From Muraenolepis orangiensis (taxonomy: Eukaryota; Chordata; Actinopteri; Gadiformes; Muraenolepididae), in contig CM051001.1 of assembly GCA_027704905.1 (NCBI GenBank), positions 21,130,110-21,194,109 of the forward strand: 64,000 nt of DNA, read 5' to 3'. How positions within the stretch are numbered: the stretch's first letter is position 1; every line of letters starts with the position of its first letter. Made by a program: the position numbers and the translations under genes. The notes below the pieces were generated by a model, which was given only the letters and a program-made list of their open reading frames with translations, was not told where the DNA came from and made no database searches. Below are positions 49,760 through 62,530 of the stretch, piece after piece.

Positions 49760-51856
49760 CTGTGGGAAAATGAGAAAAAGGCTAAATATTTTGGTTACTA
49801 CAAATACAGCCCATGGGTTTGCTGGGTCATTGTCGTCATCCCCCCCACACACACATCATTTCATTATTTTGCATCAAAAACACTCATTAACATATGCATG
49901 CTTTGAAGTTCAAATGTAGACACCATGGCGACACCATTCTCCTTTGTGAACCCCTAACTTGCTTAAGTCCTGACATTAATAGCTCTTAGCATGTTGTATA
50001 TTCTAGCAAGTGTATATCCTTAATGTTGATAACACGCTCTTATCACAGCTACTTAAGCAGGCGACCTGGCAGTATGAAATTGTGTTATTCATCTTGTTAA
50101 TATAAATGCTTGTGAACTGCTCTATTTTTATGTTTGCATACCTCAGCGTTATGCTATTGTCTACTTAAACAAATGTACTCCTTGTAAGTCACTTTGGATA
50201 AAAGCGTCTGCCAAATGTCCTAAATGTAAATGTAAATGTAATGGCGACCCTGAAATTGAATTATAATATGTCCAAAGTCTGCATGTGCAGCTAACCGACC
50301 GGCCAGCCAAGACAGGTGGTTGTTGGTTGACAATAAACAGAGATGTACTCAGGTAAGGTTAACCTGGGTTAACTAGGTAGGCCTACTTATATAGAGCTAG
50401 TGTCGTCGGGTGGCCGTACACAAACATAATTGAAGCTTTATTTGTGTAACAAATTCATTTATAAACATGCCTCGATGCAACAACACAAAGCACATGTCTC
50501 TCCTATGCAGCTCAATAGGAAAATGGCGTTGTAATATTAAGTTACATCGTCCGCCTTTTGCGATCACCTGGTGAAACTCATATGGCATTTTCTTAATTTT
50601 CTCCTTTTTTAAAATCGTGAAAGTTACCTACCAAATATAGTCGCGCCGTTTCAGGCAAATATCCTTAAAACATCGGTGTGAAAGTTCAAAGGTAAACATC
50701 TGCTTTTTACAGAGAAGTCACATTCCACGGTCCGTGTTGGTTCGATCGAGTCCTGTGTATCCATGGAAACGAAAAGGACGCTTTGCAGAACGCGCACCAG
50801 GCGCGTCCACGTAGCCAAGAGGTTCCCAAATGGGGGTACGTGTACCCTTAGGGGTAGTTTGAAGGGTCGCAGGGGTACTTGAAGATGTAAATATGTAGTG
50901 CAACTCAACACTGACGTACACGTTCTGGAAATCTTTCAAATGAATGACAGAAATCATAAGCAGAGCCCATGTTTTTCACTAGAAATGTATTTGCAACACC
51001 CATTTAATGTCCACGTTCACCAAATAATATGCACATACATTTAAATTATATACATTTTTTCCCTTCCAAAAATTATTTGTGCTGGGGAACGGGGTACTAA
51101 AAAATTAATTGAGGGGGTTCATTTGTAAAAATAGACTGTTTGGTATTATCTTCATGTGCCTCTGACATGTGGCCGAATATAAAAATAGCTTCCACAGCCA
51201 CAAAAAGGCAAACGTGCACTATTTAAAGTGACCAAAATGTATATTATAATGTATAAAGAAAGCTTTTAATATAAACACAAAAGCTTGAACACGGTTAAAA
51301 GCAAATACTTCAAAGGTAAATAAGCACTTTTTTCTAGAAAGAAACCCAACAAAACTAAAATTACTATGATCTATTTGCGATAAATAAAACCAACAAAATA
51401 CAAATAATGGCCTTGATTGTAAAAATGTGACCAGAATATTGGTAGTCAGATAATGTGTTAATTGTGTTTTGTACCAGGAACCACAGTTTGAATACATTTG
51501 TATAAATATTCATAAAGTAGAAGATTCAATTAAAAAATATCTTTGAAAATCACAATGAAAGTCCTTTCCACTTAAATGCAGTTGATCAAAATATATGCAT
51601 TTTAAGGTGAAGCACATTGTATAAAACAAACTTTTAGTCGACGATATTCATTTACTGTGCTGGCAAATAATTGAAAATGCGTTCAAACAAGCTCAATATT
51701 TATGCTTTATCAGTTGACAAGAGAGCAGAAAAGGCAGGTGTATTAAACTGTCAATGAATTAATCACACATGTGTTGATGGGGGGGGGGGGGAGGGGGGGG
51801 GGGGGTCCAGCACGGGTCCAGCACGATTAGCCATTGTTGCGATCCGCCCCTCATTG
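49760..51856. other. Between the FOXN-like gene and yif1a
   Basis: Probably contains the 5' non-coding exon of the FOXN-like gene; a donor-like sequence on the minus strand (TTTG followed by GTAGGTAA) lies near 50628. A dispersed repeat fragment lies at 50181-50241, and 50811-51120 resembles a fish DNA-repeat fragment (GGTTCCCAAATGGGGGTACG). The right part should be yif1a 3' UTR and includes two G-runs at 51779-51806. Confidence 0.4.
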
Positions 51857-54800
51857 TCACCTGACCAAGTGTGAGGTAAGCCAATAGATGATGATTGGCT
51901 GAAAGGCAGCGGTAGCCACGGTGATGTATAGACGGAGACGAGGCTTTGCACTGGCTCCCGCCCCCATCGTGTCAGTGGACATAGAGGAAAGAATCTTCAT
52001 CTTCAACGAGCGGACCTGGGGAGTTGAACATCAGTTTGCTTCAGTTAACACATATTCGTTGAATTGTACATGACAAGGCTTTGAAGTTAACATAATTACT
52101 GAATTCAACAACTTTTTGTGTCACAATGGGACAGCAGCAGATCATGTCTAGTGCCGTCAGGAAACATGTATTAAATATACAATTCAGTGATTAAGGTGAG
52201 GATTACGGTTCTGACAAAAATCAATTAAACATTTCGGCCCAAGTCACACATGATACACTTAACTACTAACATCAAAAAAAGTCTATACAATATTATTATG
52301 TTTAACAAATCTGCATAAAGCTTCAGCTAGCTGCCACAAACCTCACTGCAAGGCATACTATTTCATAGAGACTAGTAGAAGTAGAGACCACCATGACAAG
52401 TTTACATCTAGCCAACTTCCATATACCGTTTCAACGTACTGTAGTTCCTGCAACAACCACACATTGGCAGCATTGCAGGAATCAGATACAATGCAGAGTC
52501 TGAGCCTGTCAGTACCAAAGACGACCTCGTATATTGAACATTTTATTGGTGTAGTTGTCCCGGTGCTGTCGTTTTACAGCTTAACTATCTGCCTCTTGTA
52601 TGAAGCAAGTGCAGCCCTGTAGCCGATTCAATCATTACAACGTTTATTGAACCATTAGATAATAACAGTTTGGAATACTTACAATAAAGAACATGAGCGC
52701 ACAAGAGGACCAGGCAAGAGCCACAAAATAGCCATCACTGCCAAACAGTAAGCCACTCAAGACTGTGAGAATCATCCTAGAGGAAAGAAATACACTCTTA
52801 GATCTCTTGTAACGTATATGGTTACAAGGTAATGTACAACAAATTCGATATCTTCAGTTCATTACTTACATTGAACTGTGCCAGTCAGAGAATGGATTAT
52901 ATTGTTGATGATGTAAATGTGGAATTTTGCCAATCTTACAAATCATTCCTTTGAACACAATCATTTGTTGAGTAGGCGCACTACTCCCCACTGTACCATC
53001 CTGTGCCATGCCAGACCACACCTAAAAACATCTTTGCACCAATCCTATACCCAATTGTGTACCACAATAAAAACAGCTGTGTGCGTGGCTTCACGCAGAG
53101 ATCCTTACGCAACGTATTTGTATCCACTGTAAGCGAGGAGGTCAAACGTGGAGAGGTCGGTGTGTACGGTGAGCAGGTACAGGCTGAGCAACATCACCAG
53201 CACCTCGATGATGACCCAGACCAGAGCCGTACTGGCACACAGTCCAAGCACCTCTGGACTGAACCTGAGAAAGAAAAAAAAGACACATACACACACTAAG
53301 AGTTACTCTAGGTGAACAACTTTAGAAACATTGGGTAACCAACCCACCTTTTCTGTGTTTACCTTTGCTGAATGCCAAGGGCCATTCCGGCGAGCAGAAT
53401 GTATGTAATGAACGCCATTGCTGGAAAGGCAAACACGACGAAGGTTAACACACAGAACTAGTTGGCCTATGCCAAAGTGTTAAAAAGTGTAACTGTAATT
53501 ACTCGGTATGTAAAGATCAGGAGCGTTCACGTCGTGTCTTGGCGTCAATGGAGTATCCCGGTGGTAACGAACTTCCCAGTCCTAGGGACCACACATAAAC
53601 ACGCATCAAGCACATTGTCTTCAACAGATTGGGAGGGTTTGGGATCAGGTTAATTGGCAAATAGCTAACTGTACATTATAATAAATACATTACTACTACT
53701 ATTATTATTATCAACAACACAAATATCTGTAAAACAAACGTCTTAAAAATGTAGCACTAACACTTGACTGTACTACGGCCAGTGCAGTACAGTCAGTGGC
53801 CAATGTTGTGTGAAAGTGTACTGTGTACATTGTAAGGGAACAGAAGGGTGAGAATGTTGACACAATTAACAATCTCAAAAGTAACAAGAGCGTGGGAAAT
53901 AATTGAGCTTAGCGCTGTGTGACGTCCAGAGTCAGCCAAGACACTATGCTTTTTGTAAATAAAGGGACCTACTGTACAATGGATTATGTGCCTGGTTATC
54001 TTTTTAGGATGTGTGTGATGCAGGTCAAAGAACAACAAAACAAATGTCTACGTTTGATTATTAGATATGTCGTAGTGCCTCGTGCAGTGAACTAGAACAT
54101 CTAGTCTGGAGAGGCAGTAAGCCCAGATTACCTGATGTGTGTACGGGAACATAAGGAGCATGAGTTTCTTCACAACGTATCTGGTGTCCACGGCAAAGAA
54201 GTGCTTCAGCTTGTTCATGGACATGTATCTGCTGATCTGAAAAGCGGAAAATCAAAGATTCACTTCCTGTTGGTTAGTAAGAAGCCCTGAGCGAATCAGA
54301 ACCTAGAGACTTGGCTGCAGAACCTCCGACGCTGCAGTTTGACACATGTTGGCAAGTACAAGAAAAGACCAGCTGCTAACCCCATATTAATAAATCCCTT
54401 AAAACCACAATAAAAAGTGTTTGTTACGGTTACTAAAATAATAGCGTCATTTATAAAAACAGGTGTAAAATCCTATGTTTTTTTTCTCAGCCAATCAGGT
54501 GTGAATATTACACACTGCTCTGCACTCCAGTTACATTATTTTTATGACGTTGAAATGTCTTTTCGGGGTCAATTCAAAGTCAATATGTGATGCTGACACT
54601 GGCGAGGGTGTGCTTGTTAAACAACAACCAATGGTCCATTTTCTTTAAAGGGGAAGATTCAATGGGGCTATGTAGCATTAACCAAAATACACTTTTTCTA
54701 AAAGACTCAAGTTAATTACCTGGCATTCTGCAAATATAACCTATTTCTGTAGGCTTCTTCGGCTCGGCAGTACAGAAAACCAAACAACGATAAGGTTGGG

Positions 54801-56507
54801 AATGGATGTAAGTAAAGGCATGGGTCTGAGCAAAATAAATATTGCATCACCTCATCAATGCTACTGATGTAATTCATGTATCTTCTAGAGTGTTACGAAT
54901 AAAGACAAAGACATCATTTTGGGCGAAGACCAAATATAAAAGAATAATAGCAGTAATAGATGCCGTTGAACCCTAACCCATGGAAAGAAAACCTGCAGAG
55001 CATTGCAAGAACGATTCAATTAAGTTAGCCTGTCAGCATCTATTTGTACACGTGGTCATTTGGCAGACCCTTTTAGCCCAGTGACTTATAAGGGAGCCGG
55101 GGAACAATCACTCACAGCATGCAATCTAAATTGCAGTAACGACAAAAAATACAAAAGTGCTGCGCAGCTAATGGAATCAGAAAATGAGGTTAGTAGATTG
55201 TTTTGTGCATAGTCCAATGTTAAAATTAGCATAATATTGGATTAACATAAAAAGGGTTATTCTTTAGCTGAAGAAATGCTAGGCAACAACCTTTATTTTT
55301 AAAAACAAAAGGAAGTTAGTTGAGTTTTCGAATGTCTGTCTCAGCTGTATTGTGGCGGCAGTATAGCTCAGGAGGTAGAGCGGTCGCCTCACAACCGAAA
55401 GGTCGCTGGTTCGATCCCCCGGCTACTCCTAGCAAAAACTGTCGGTGTCCTTGACACCCCAACCCTAACTGCTCCTGACGTGCTGGCTGTCTCCTTGCAT
55501 GGCGGACTCCGCCGTTGGTGTATGAATGGGTGATGTGAGGCATGACTTGTAAAGCGCTTTGGATAAAACCACTATATAAAAGCCGGCATTATTGCGGCAC
55601 ACAATGGTGGCGGTCGTCACGCCTCAACATGACACTCATCCACAACTAACTTTGGAAAATTTAACAGAATGAGTGTTTACCTCTTTATTTACAATATCCT
55701 TCCCCTGATTGGCCAGTGATGAGCCGTACATCATCGCGGCATTGGCCATCGGGTCAGCAAACAGATTGTTTCCTGTAGGGTCTGGTTGAGGGCCCCCTAC
55801 GGGTGCCGCCATGTTGTATCCTGAGGCGTAGTATCCCTGACTGTTCATGGCTGGCTGTGCAGAGCTGGTGTCGTCAAACAGCAGTGGTTCTGCTGAAGGC
55901 GGAGGAGCCCGGGCTCTGGTTTTTGCTGCTTTCAAGACACAAACAAAATATGCTACAGCTCAATTGAACATCAAATAGAACAGAGAGATAGGCAATGAAG
56001 ATGATGGAGTAGACGCTAGCCGTTAAATACTTAATTATAATGCTTGAAGCACATCACAATCTCAGGGTTAAAACAGAGCTGGGCGAAATCCTTTTTGGTC
56101 CCGTCAAGTTTAAATGGTGTAGAAAGGTTGTTGGGCCCCAGTGGGGCCACTCATGCAAAGAAGTAGTGGACTCACTGTATTGACCTTTTGGATAAAAGCA
56201 TCCACGAGACGACACACATCTAAATTGAGACACAAGTCCTACTTGAATATGTCACAACCCAAGGCAGAAGTTGTAACACCAACGCGCAGTCATCAGTAAC
56301 CATATGCACAGAACTTTCCCCAGGTAAACCCTGGGGACGTCTACAACACACGTTGCGAACACAACCTGTATCTGAATCTCACGAAAATAAGATTAAAAAT
56401 GTTCAAAGACACAGGTCTTTTTTTAATTCACCAACGTACATAACACTTATTGACAAATTAATAGCTCGCTTACTTGGTCGATAGCCGTGATGTGGCAGAT
56501 CCATCAT
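51857..56507 (-). CDS. yif1a: YIF1A, Yip1-interacting factor homolog A
   Basis: Eight coding exons on the minus strand: 56474-56507, 55681-55928, 54132-54236, 53503-53581, 53363-53420, 53109-53264, 52683-52776 and 51857-52015. All splice sites are GT/AG and phases join, giving 310 aa (human YIF1A 293). YIF1 proteins are multi-pass membrane proteins that work with YIPF5/Yip1 in ER-to-Golgi transport. The cytosolic N-terminus is Pro/Gln-rich and carries LFDDTSSAQ and DPMANAAMMYGSSLANQGKD, close to the family pattern. The membrane half has KLKHFFAVDTRYVVKKL, FPYTHQDWEV, RFSPEVLGLCASTALVWV, LLAYSGYKYVAM and LLFGSDGY, and ends in YWLTSHLVR. RFSPEVLGLCAS and LLFGSDGY favour YIF1A over YIF1B. The first exon (MMDLPHHGYRP) has two adjacent ATGs. 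Divergent from fosl1, with 2.6 kb between start codons. Confidence 0.95.
55356..55590 (+). mobile_element. tRNA-derived SINE in yif1a intron 2
   Basis: Begins with a tRNA-like head: A box TAGCTCAGGAGGTAGAGC and B box GGTTCGATCCC, spaced as in a tRNA, with CGCCTCACAACCGAAAGG between them. A tRNA-unrelated body follows, then GTGTATGAATGGGTGATGTG and TAAAGCGCTTTGGATAAAAC, a 3' body shared by many fish SINEs. The aminoacyl stem does not pair properly, so it is a SINE rather than a functional tRNA gene. Confidence 0.8.
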
Positions 56508-57334
56508 ACAGCTGACGTTGACGTTAGCTGAACCAGAAACAAAAACAGCAACTTTACAGGTTACAGTCGTCGTTTCGTACATCGCTCAAACTCATCGTCC
56601 CCAGCTACGTTATGGCATATTTGCCCATTCGTGTATGGTACATTTACAGGCATTGCATACATATAGCGACAGCTAGCGACGTATCGTTATGGTTAGCCAC
56701 AAGCTACTGTTATTAGCTAGCCGTTGCTAGTGTACACAGCTACATATTTACTAGTAGAGACAGCCAGTGAAAGGAGTCGCATTGGAGTCAATGTTGACTA
56801 GAAGCCTGGCAGCAAAAGACGTTGAAATACAACCGTTTAACGGCATGGTTAGTACTACTAATACTACTAATACTACCTACCCAGCTAACGGTAACAGCCA
56901 ACTAAGTGGACGATATACGACAGGTTGGGCCTATCCCACCTCTCTACTCACTGCACGGGGGTTGGTCGACGGTCGTTGTGCTGCATGCGTGGCAGCAGGG
57001 CGCAGGTCTGGCTCGTTGGCTTCCCAGGCGCTTCTCTTCTTCTTCTTAACTTCCGTGTGATTGTTTTTATTTTTATATAAATACATATAATCACGGGTCT
57101 TGAGTAGACACAGTGGATGAGATTAACCATAGTGTGAAATAAACAGTGTATGTCTGGCATACAATTAATAACCACGTTTTCCCTTTTTAAATGATTTAAC
57201 CCCCCCCCCCCCACAATACTAATATCATGTTTCACACATATAGTATAAGAAATGTGGGGGTTAAATAGCATTCTAATAATAATACTACTACTAATAAAAT
57301 AAAATAAAATAAAAATAATAATGTCATCATCTTC

Positions 57335-57402
57335 ATATTATTATTATTAATATTATTATTATTATTATTATTAGTAGTAGTAGTAGTAGTAGTAGTAGTA
57401 TA
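57335..57402. repeat. (ATT)n/(AGT)n trinucleotide array
   Basis: Runs of ATT units pass directly into AGT units, about 22 triplets in all. Confidence 0.9.
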
Positions 57403-58365
57403 AGTAGCATTTTACAATATATTTGCAATAGCTAGATTGTTTTCTTCTTAATCAACAAAAAATAACAAAAAAATAAGCCTATGCCTATATATTTGAATTA
57501 TGTCATTGTTATAACCCACTGTCATTTATTTTAAGTGTAAGGACCCATGTGATTGATTAATGATTCAGCCAGTGCAATGTTAAAGATCCTGGTAGGCTAG
57601 CAGTACAGCCAAACTGTTTTAATAAAACTATACACCAACAATTATACGCATGTATCAATACATTACAATCCATCTACCATGCAAAGAGACCACCAAATAT
57701 AAAGATTGTGTGTTCTTAATACTTACTTACCTGTATATATATATATACATATATATATATATACCTTATTATGCTGATATCCCACTTAATGCCTAGTAGA
57801 CTGTCAACTGTAAATTATATTACCATATGCACTTTACTGCAACATTTGCATTCTGGTTAGAAGCTCAATTATTTTCGCTGTACTGCACTTGTGCTGTGCA
57901 ATAACAATACATTTGAATCTAATCAGTGTCATATTTTAGGCCTTTAGGTTTTTTCTTATACTCAAAACACAAAACGTTGCGAGATATAGGCCATCCTCCC
58001 TAATCCAGCTCATTCGTGTAATCCAATGAGTAGCTTCGGTGGTAATATGAGAAACTCCACCAATGTGCAGAACCAGGGAGGAGTCATCGCATGTCGGGAA
58101 CTCTGTCCCCCGAGAGAGTAGCAAAGCCAGCCAGCAGCTGCCGGGTCGTGACCATGGATGACTCGTGACACACTCGGATCACAACGTATGACAGATGTTA
58201 CTGAAGATTTCCTCTTTAACCATTTCCGAACCCCACGGGGGTATTCAGTTGCCACCAGGGGAGTAGAGGTGTAGTAGAGGGCTGATAAATATCTCACCGA
58301 AAAACGGGCCGATCCAGTGAGTCATCACCGCAAAAATGTAATCAAGTGAAAGTGATTGCCAAACC

Positions 58366-58410
58366 AACCTCAAAGCACAACAGGGCGGCATTTAGTTGTG
58401 CTTTGAGGTT
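58366..58410. repeat. 16-bp perfect inverted repeat with 13-nt loop
   Basis: 58366-58381 (AACCTCAAAGCACAAC) is complementary to 58395-58410. It lies about 0.35 kb upstream of the fosl1 CArG box. Confidence 0.85.
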
Positions 58411-58730
58411 TAGTTTCGTCATATATGTGTTCAGTAATAGGGTACAGCTTTACAGTTACGCTGCTCACTGTAGGTACACGTTATGTATTGTTTTATTCAG
58501 GTTATCAGTTTCCACCGCCTAATATTCGTCTTGTGTTTTGTTTCCACTTCCACAAACATTTTTCCAAATATAAAATCTCCTCTCGCGTCACAGCGAAAAG
58601 TAATCAGCTAAAACACAATCCTTGGGTCATCTTAATTAATTAATTAATCTGAACGTCAACGTTTGAGAGCACAATGACAGTTGTCTGTCTGTCAAAGGAA
58701 ATCCACGATACTCTCAGGAGGAAACTCTGA

Positions 58731-58842
58731 CCAAATATGGTCACATACGTCACCGCACGTGGTCTAGCGTCGTTAGACAACAGTATTCCCGTAATTGAAG
58801 GGGGGCGTGGAAAATCTATAGGATTGCTTTAGGAGTTTAAAT
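58731..58842 (+). promoter_or_regulatory. fosl1 promoter: CArG box, CRE-like site, E-box, TATA-like element
   Basis: A perfect CArG box CCAAATATGG (58731-58740) is preceded by GGAGGAAAC, an Ets/TCF-type core about 10 bp upstream, as in a serum response element. ACGTCA (58747-58752) is CRE-like; CACGTG (58756-58761) is an E-box; GGGGGCGTGG at 58801 is GC-box-like; TTTAAAT at 58836-58842 could serve as a TATA element, with a start near 58865-58870. The order SRE, CRE, TATA resembles the promoter of c-fos, another immediate-early gene. The start site itself is inferred. Confidence 0.55.
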
Positions 58843-59137
58843 TCCACATCCATTGCCGAACTTTCAGTTTAAACGACACGGACTATACGCCCAGGACGTC
58901 GTAACAGATTGATTCGAGGATTTTGCTTTGTTATTTCCAACACCTTGACTAACTATTTGCTCATCATTCACCCTGGAAGAAGCGCTGGCTTGGACTCTAC
59001 CGATTCATAGCAACAAGGTGGGGTTACCCCTAGTTTGAATAACGAAAGTTGAACAAGATCAAAAGTCAGTTCAAGGATCTCCCCGTGTCGGCCTAAAGGG
59101 CATCACACTCATCCGAGACTACCTACACTCGTTTAAG

Positions 59138-61722
59138 ATGTACCGAAACTTTGGAAACCAAGGGAGAGGTAACTCGTCCTTCGCCAATAGTGACACCGGG
59201 TCGCCGCACACTGGCTCCAGTTCTGTACCTACAGCGAGCACCTCCACCACACAACAGGAGCAGGTACGTTTATACTCTATACATCTATACATACTCTATA
59301 CTATATACTCTATTACAGACTAGACGGCAGTCCAAGAAGACATTATATAATACAATTATTAATTATTATTATTAAATAGTATTGGTTTTATGTTGGACAG
59401 TAGCCTATAACATAATTTTTGGGATGTATCACATGTGTGTAGTGATGTTAATATTACCGAGTGTGCATATTACAATGTGTTAATAAGGCTTGACATTCAA
59501 GTAAATTGAGGCCACATATTTCAAGTCCACTTTTACACACACACATAATAATGTAAACTATTATTTGTAAATGTGTAAACTTGTTTTGAGGTTTGACTAA
59601 TTTAACCCTACTTGTTATTCTTGGACAGAAATTCACCATGGCGGGAAGCAGCCAATTTGTACCAAGTCTGAACGCCGTCACCACCAACCAAGATCTCCAG
59701 TGGCTGGTCCAGCCTTCCTTTGGGCCTCTGGCGGGGCCCTCACATTCTCCCAGACCCCCTTACCCACCTCTGTCAGGGATGCGACCTCTTGGTCCTAGGC
59801 CATCCCAAACACACCTTTTCCGACATGGGGTCATCCGAGCTGCTTCACACTCTACAGGGTCCACCAGACGCAGAAATGATGAACACGTAAGACCTTTTTA
59901 ATGGCTTTTTGAAAGTGAAACCGTTTAATGGGGAATGAATGAAAACCATGTGTTGAGGCTTGAGGGTGGGCATGGAGTGCATCTTTTTAGGATGTGTGGA
60001 AATGTGTAATATCCTGTAGCAGTCTTGGACAGGGAACTGCTATTTCATAAGAACACCATAGAATTAATAGTTCAATTAATAGTTCACCAAAGTTCATTCA
60101 TCATGAGTATGTTTTATAAAAATAAACTACTATCTCAAGTTAGAGGACACCCATTCAAGTTGTTCTAAAGTATTTGATGTGATAAGTATCAAATAAAAAA
60201 AACTAACAGCGACACTTAACTTCTTATTCGTCACCATCATCACCATCCTCATCAAGTCAGTAGTATCTGAAAAGATAACCACCTGGTAGTGTTAAAGAAG
60301 TTGCTGCATGCATACGCACGTTTAGGTCAATAGAAACTGCAAGCGCCAGAAGGACCCATAGCTTCCACTATCACCATATTGGCACATATGGCATTACAAC
60401 ATACTTGGAGCTGTCATTCCGGAACTTAATTATTGAAATCGTAATGATGCCATGCCACAGGAAGTAGGCTATCATGTGACTCACCAGGGCAAGGCATTCT
60501 GTGTGACTCACACCTGAGTCACGGCTGGTGGTCTGTGTGTGTCATCATGGGCGGGAAATATTTCATGAATAGCGATACTAGGCAGCAGGACTGTGCCCCA
60601 GGGTCAAGGGACAAAAGCACGGATTGTTCTAAACGTTTTTGTCAATACATATGTTTGACTGCAATGACTAAATGCCGACACAAGGTGGTAGTATTTCACT
60701 CGTGTCATATAGCATATCTGACTCATGTCAAGTCTTTTCATGTCAAGGCTTTGAAATCAGCAGATTCCTTGGAGCCAAGACATATTGAACTCACAGGCAT
60801 GAATGTGGCTTTTGAGCTTGCCTTTTGAATTAAATTTCCTAGATTTACCCCATTCATTGATTCTACAATAAACCAGGTTTTTTTTTGCTTTTGCTAATCT
60901 AACTTCATTCACGTCGTTCATAACAGTTATCACCAGAAGAGATGGAGAGGCGCCAAATTCGGAGAGAACGGAACAAACTGGCTGCTGCAAAGTGTCGTAA
61001 CCGTCGTCGTGAGCTGACTGACACACTACAAAATGTGAGTAATAAAGGGTCCAAATGATGAAGGTTAATCATAGAACTACCAGGCATTCTCAATTATTAT
61101 TTCACAACTGGGGGATACGAGTGAAGTAAACATTATCTTATTTCCCATCCAGGAAACTGATGAGTTGGAAGGGGAGAAGTCCCGTCTTCAGAAGGAAATC
61201 GCTGAACTACAGAAGAAGAAGGAAAAGCTGGAGCTGGTCCTGGAAGCTCACCGTCCCATCTGTAAGATCGAAGACTCGAGCTCAGACTCCGAGTCCCCCC
61301 CGACGCTGTCCTTGCGCGCCATCAAAATGGAACAGGAGAGCTCCGAGCTGTCCAGGTCTTCGTCAAAACCTCAGTCCTCAAAAAGGCTGACGAGGCCCAA
61401 ACCAAAGATCACCATTCCGACCAAGCCTGTGACAACACTGGCTTCGGTGGTCACTGCCCCCGAATCTGAATCCCTCCACACTCCCATCATTATGTCCACT
61501 CCGTCCTTCACTCCGTTCACAGCCAATCTAGTCTTCACCTATCCCTCCGCCCCTCTAGACAGCATTGCCTCCCACCCCACACCCTCCTCTTCTTCCTCCC
61601 ACCATGGTAATGCCCAACAATCCCTCGCCGTCCAACACTGTGGCATAGCTCATCGTCGTAGCAGCAGCAGCGGCGACCAATCGGATCACTCCCTACATTC
61701 CCCGACCATCCTCTCACTTTGA
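59138..61722 (+). CDS. fosl1: Fos-like antigen 1 (Fra-1), AP-1 subunit
   Basis: Four coding exons: 59138-59263, 59629-59886, 60927-61034 and 61153-61722, all phase 0 with GT/AG borders, giving 353 aa (human FRA1 271). Exon 3 and the start of exon 4 encode the bZIP: basic region RRERNKLAAAKCRNRRRELT (about 139-158), then a leucine zipper to EKLELVLEAHRPICKI, nearly identical to Fra-1. Fra-1 pairs with Jun proteins and binds TGACTCA sites in the nucleus. The C-terminus, GDQSDHSLHSPTILSL, matches the SPTLLAL end of Fra-1, which carries the ERK-controlled stability signal. Most of the extra length lies in the Ser/Thr/Pro-rich part after the zipper. Teleosts often keep a fosl1a/b pair; which copy this is cannot be told. 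Tail-to-tail with ccdc85b, as in human. Confidence 0.96.
60477..60725. promoter_or_regulatory. Cluster of four AP-1 sites in fosl1 intron 2
   Basis: TGACTCA at 60477-60483 and 60504-60510, TGAGTCA at 60515-60521 and TGACTCA at 60719-60725. An Ets-type AGGAAGT lies near 60460, just upstream of the first site. About eight such heptamers are expected by chance in 64 kb, so three within 45 bp is far above background. AP-1 sites inside the FOSL1 gene (first intron in mammals) are known to drive its autoregulation. Confidence 0.6.
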
Positions 61723-62530
61723 TTGACAGCACTGGCATCGTGGCTAAACACTAGTATCCCCTGAGAAATACAGTAGGTGCAACATAGGAAAGGGATCAAA
61801 ATTATTACTGTGATGTGAATTCTGTTGCTAATTTAGATACTTCAAACGTATATATCATATTTTAAACTGTTTGGGCATTACTTTAGATATACTACTATAC
61901 TGCATATTACTGGGTTAAGATACATTTGTTTTTCGTACACCCAGAGCATGTTTAAATGTCAAATGTATTGATACATTTATGAAAGCATTGCATGACTAAT
62001 GTTATTTGACCAATTTTGCATAAGCATTTAGATTTGACTATGATATCCCTTTTTGCTAAAATAGCAAGTGTTACATTATTACATAACATTGTGTAACGCT
62101 TCCTGTACTGTATATCTCTCGTAAAGGAAGTGTTGTCTATTTATATGACATATTTTTATAAGATTTGATACAATTTAAAATAATTGAAAACAAATTGTTG
62201 ACCAGTTGGGCTGGACCTAGCAGTGGAAATTAAAATTCATAGCAAAATATATATTTTGGAGAGCATAATATATTTTTTACATTACTGTGTTATTCTGACT
62301 AATTGATACATTTTGGTGTGCAGTGCCTTATTCTTGTCCTTTGTCGAAGCTGCTATCTTTCAAGGCGATAAAAAGGCTTGAGGAACGATAGTGTGCAATT
62401 CCCAGGCTCTTAATGCACATAGGGTCAGACCAAAGTATGATAATACTGACAACCTTGTGGGGAAAGCATGAATATCCTATGTACACTTCCTTACTGTCCA
62501 GCAAATAAAACAAATAAACCTCCAAGTGTG
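61723..62530 (+). other. fosl1 3' UTR with AU-rich elements
   Basis: ATTTA pentamers occur several times (for example near 61827, 61977, 62028 and 62138), as expected for an unstable immediate-early mRNA. Confidence 0.6.
62504..62518 (+). terminator. Polyadenylation signals of fosl1
   Basis: Two AATAAA copies (62504-62509 and 62513-62518) about 0.8 kb after the stop codon. Confidence 0.6.

Larger units (their letters stand above)
56508..58680. other. Between yif1a and fosl1
   Basis: Contains the yif1a 5' region, a C-run near 57200-57211, an ATT/AGT trinucleotide array (about 57335-57402), TA-rich runs near 57737-57762 and a 16-bp inverted repeat (58366-58410). No coding exon recognised. Confidence 0.5.

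Noticed and set aside
55356..55440. Possible tRNA gene with A and B boxes
   Set aside because: The acceptor stem does not pair and a SINE body follows, so it is a tRNA-derived SINE head.
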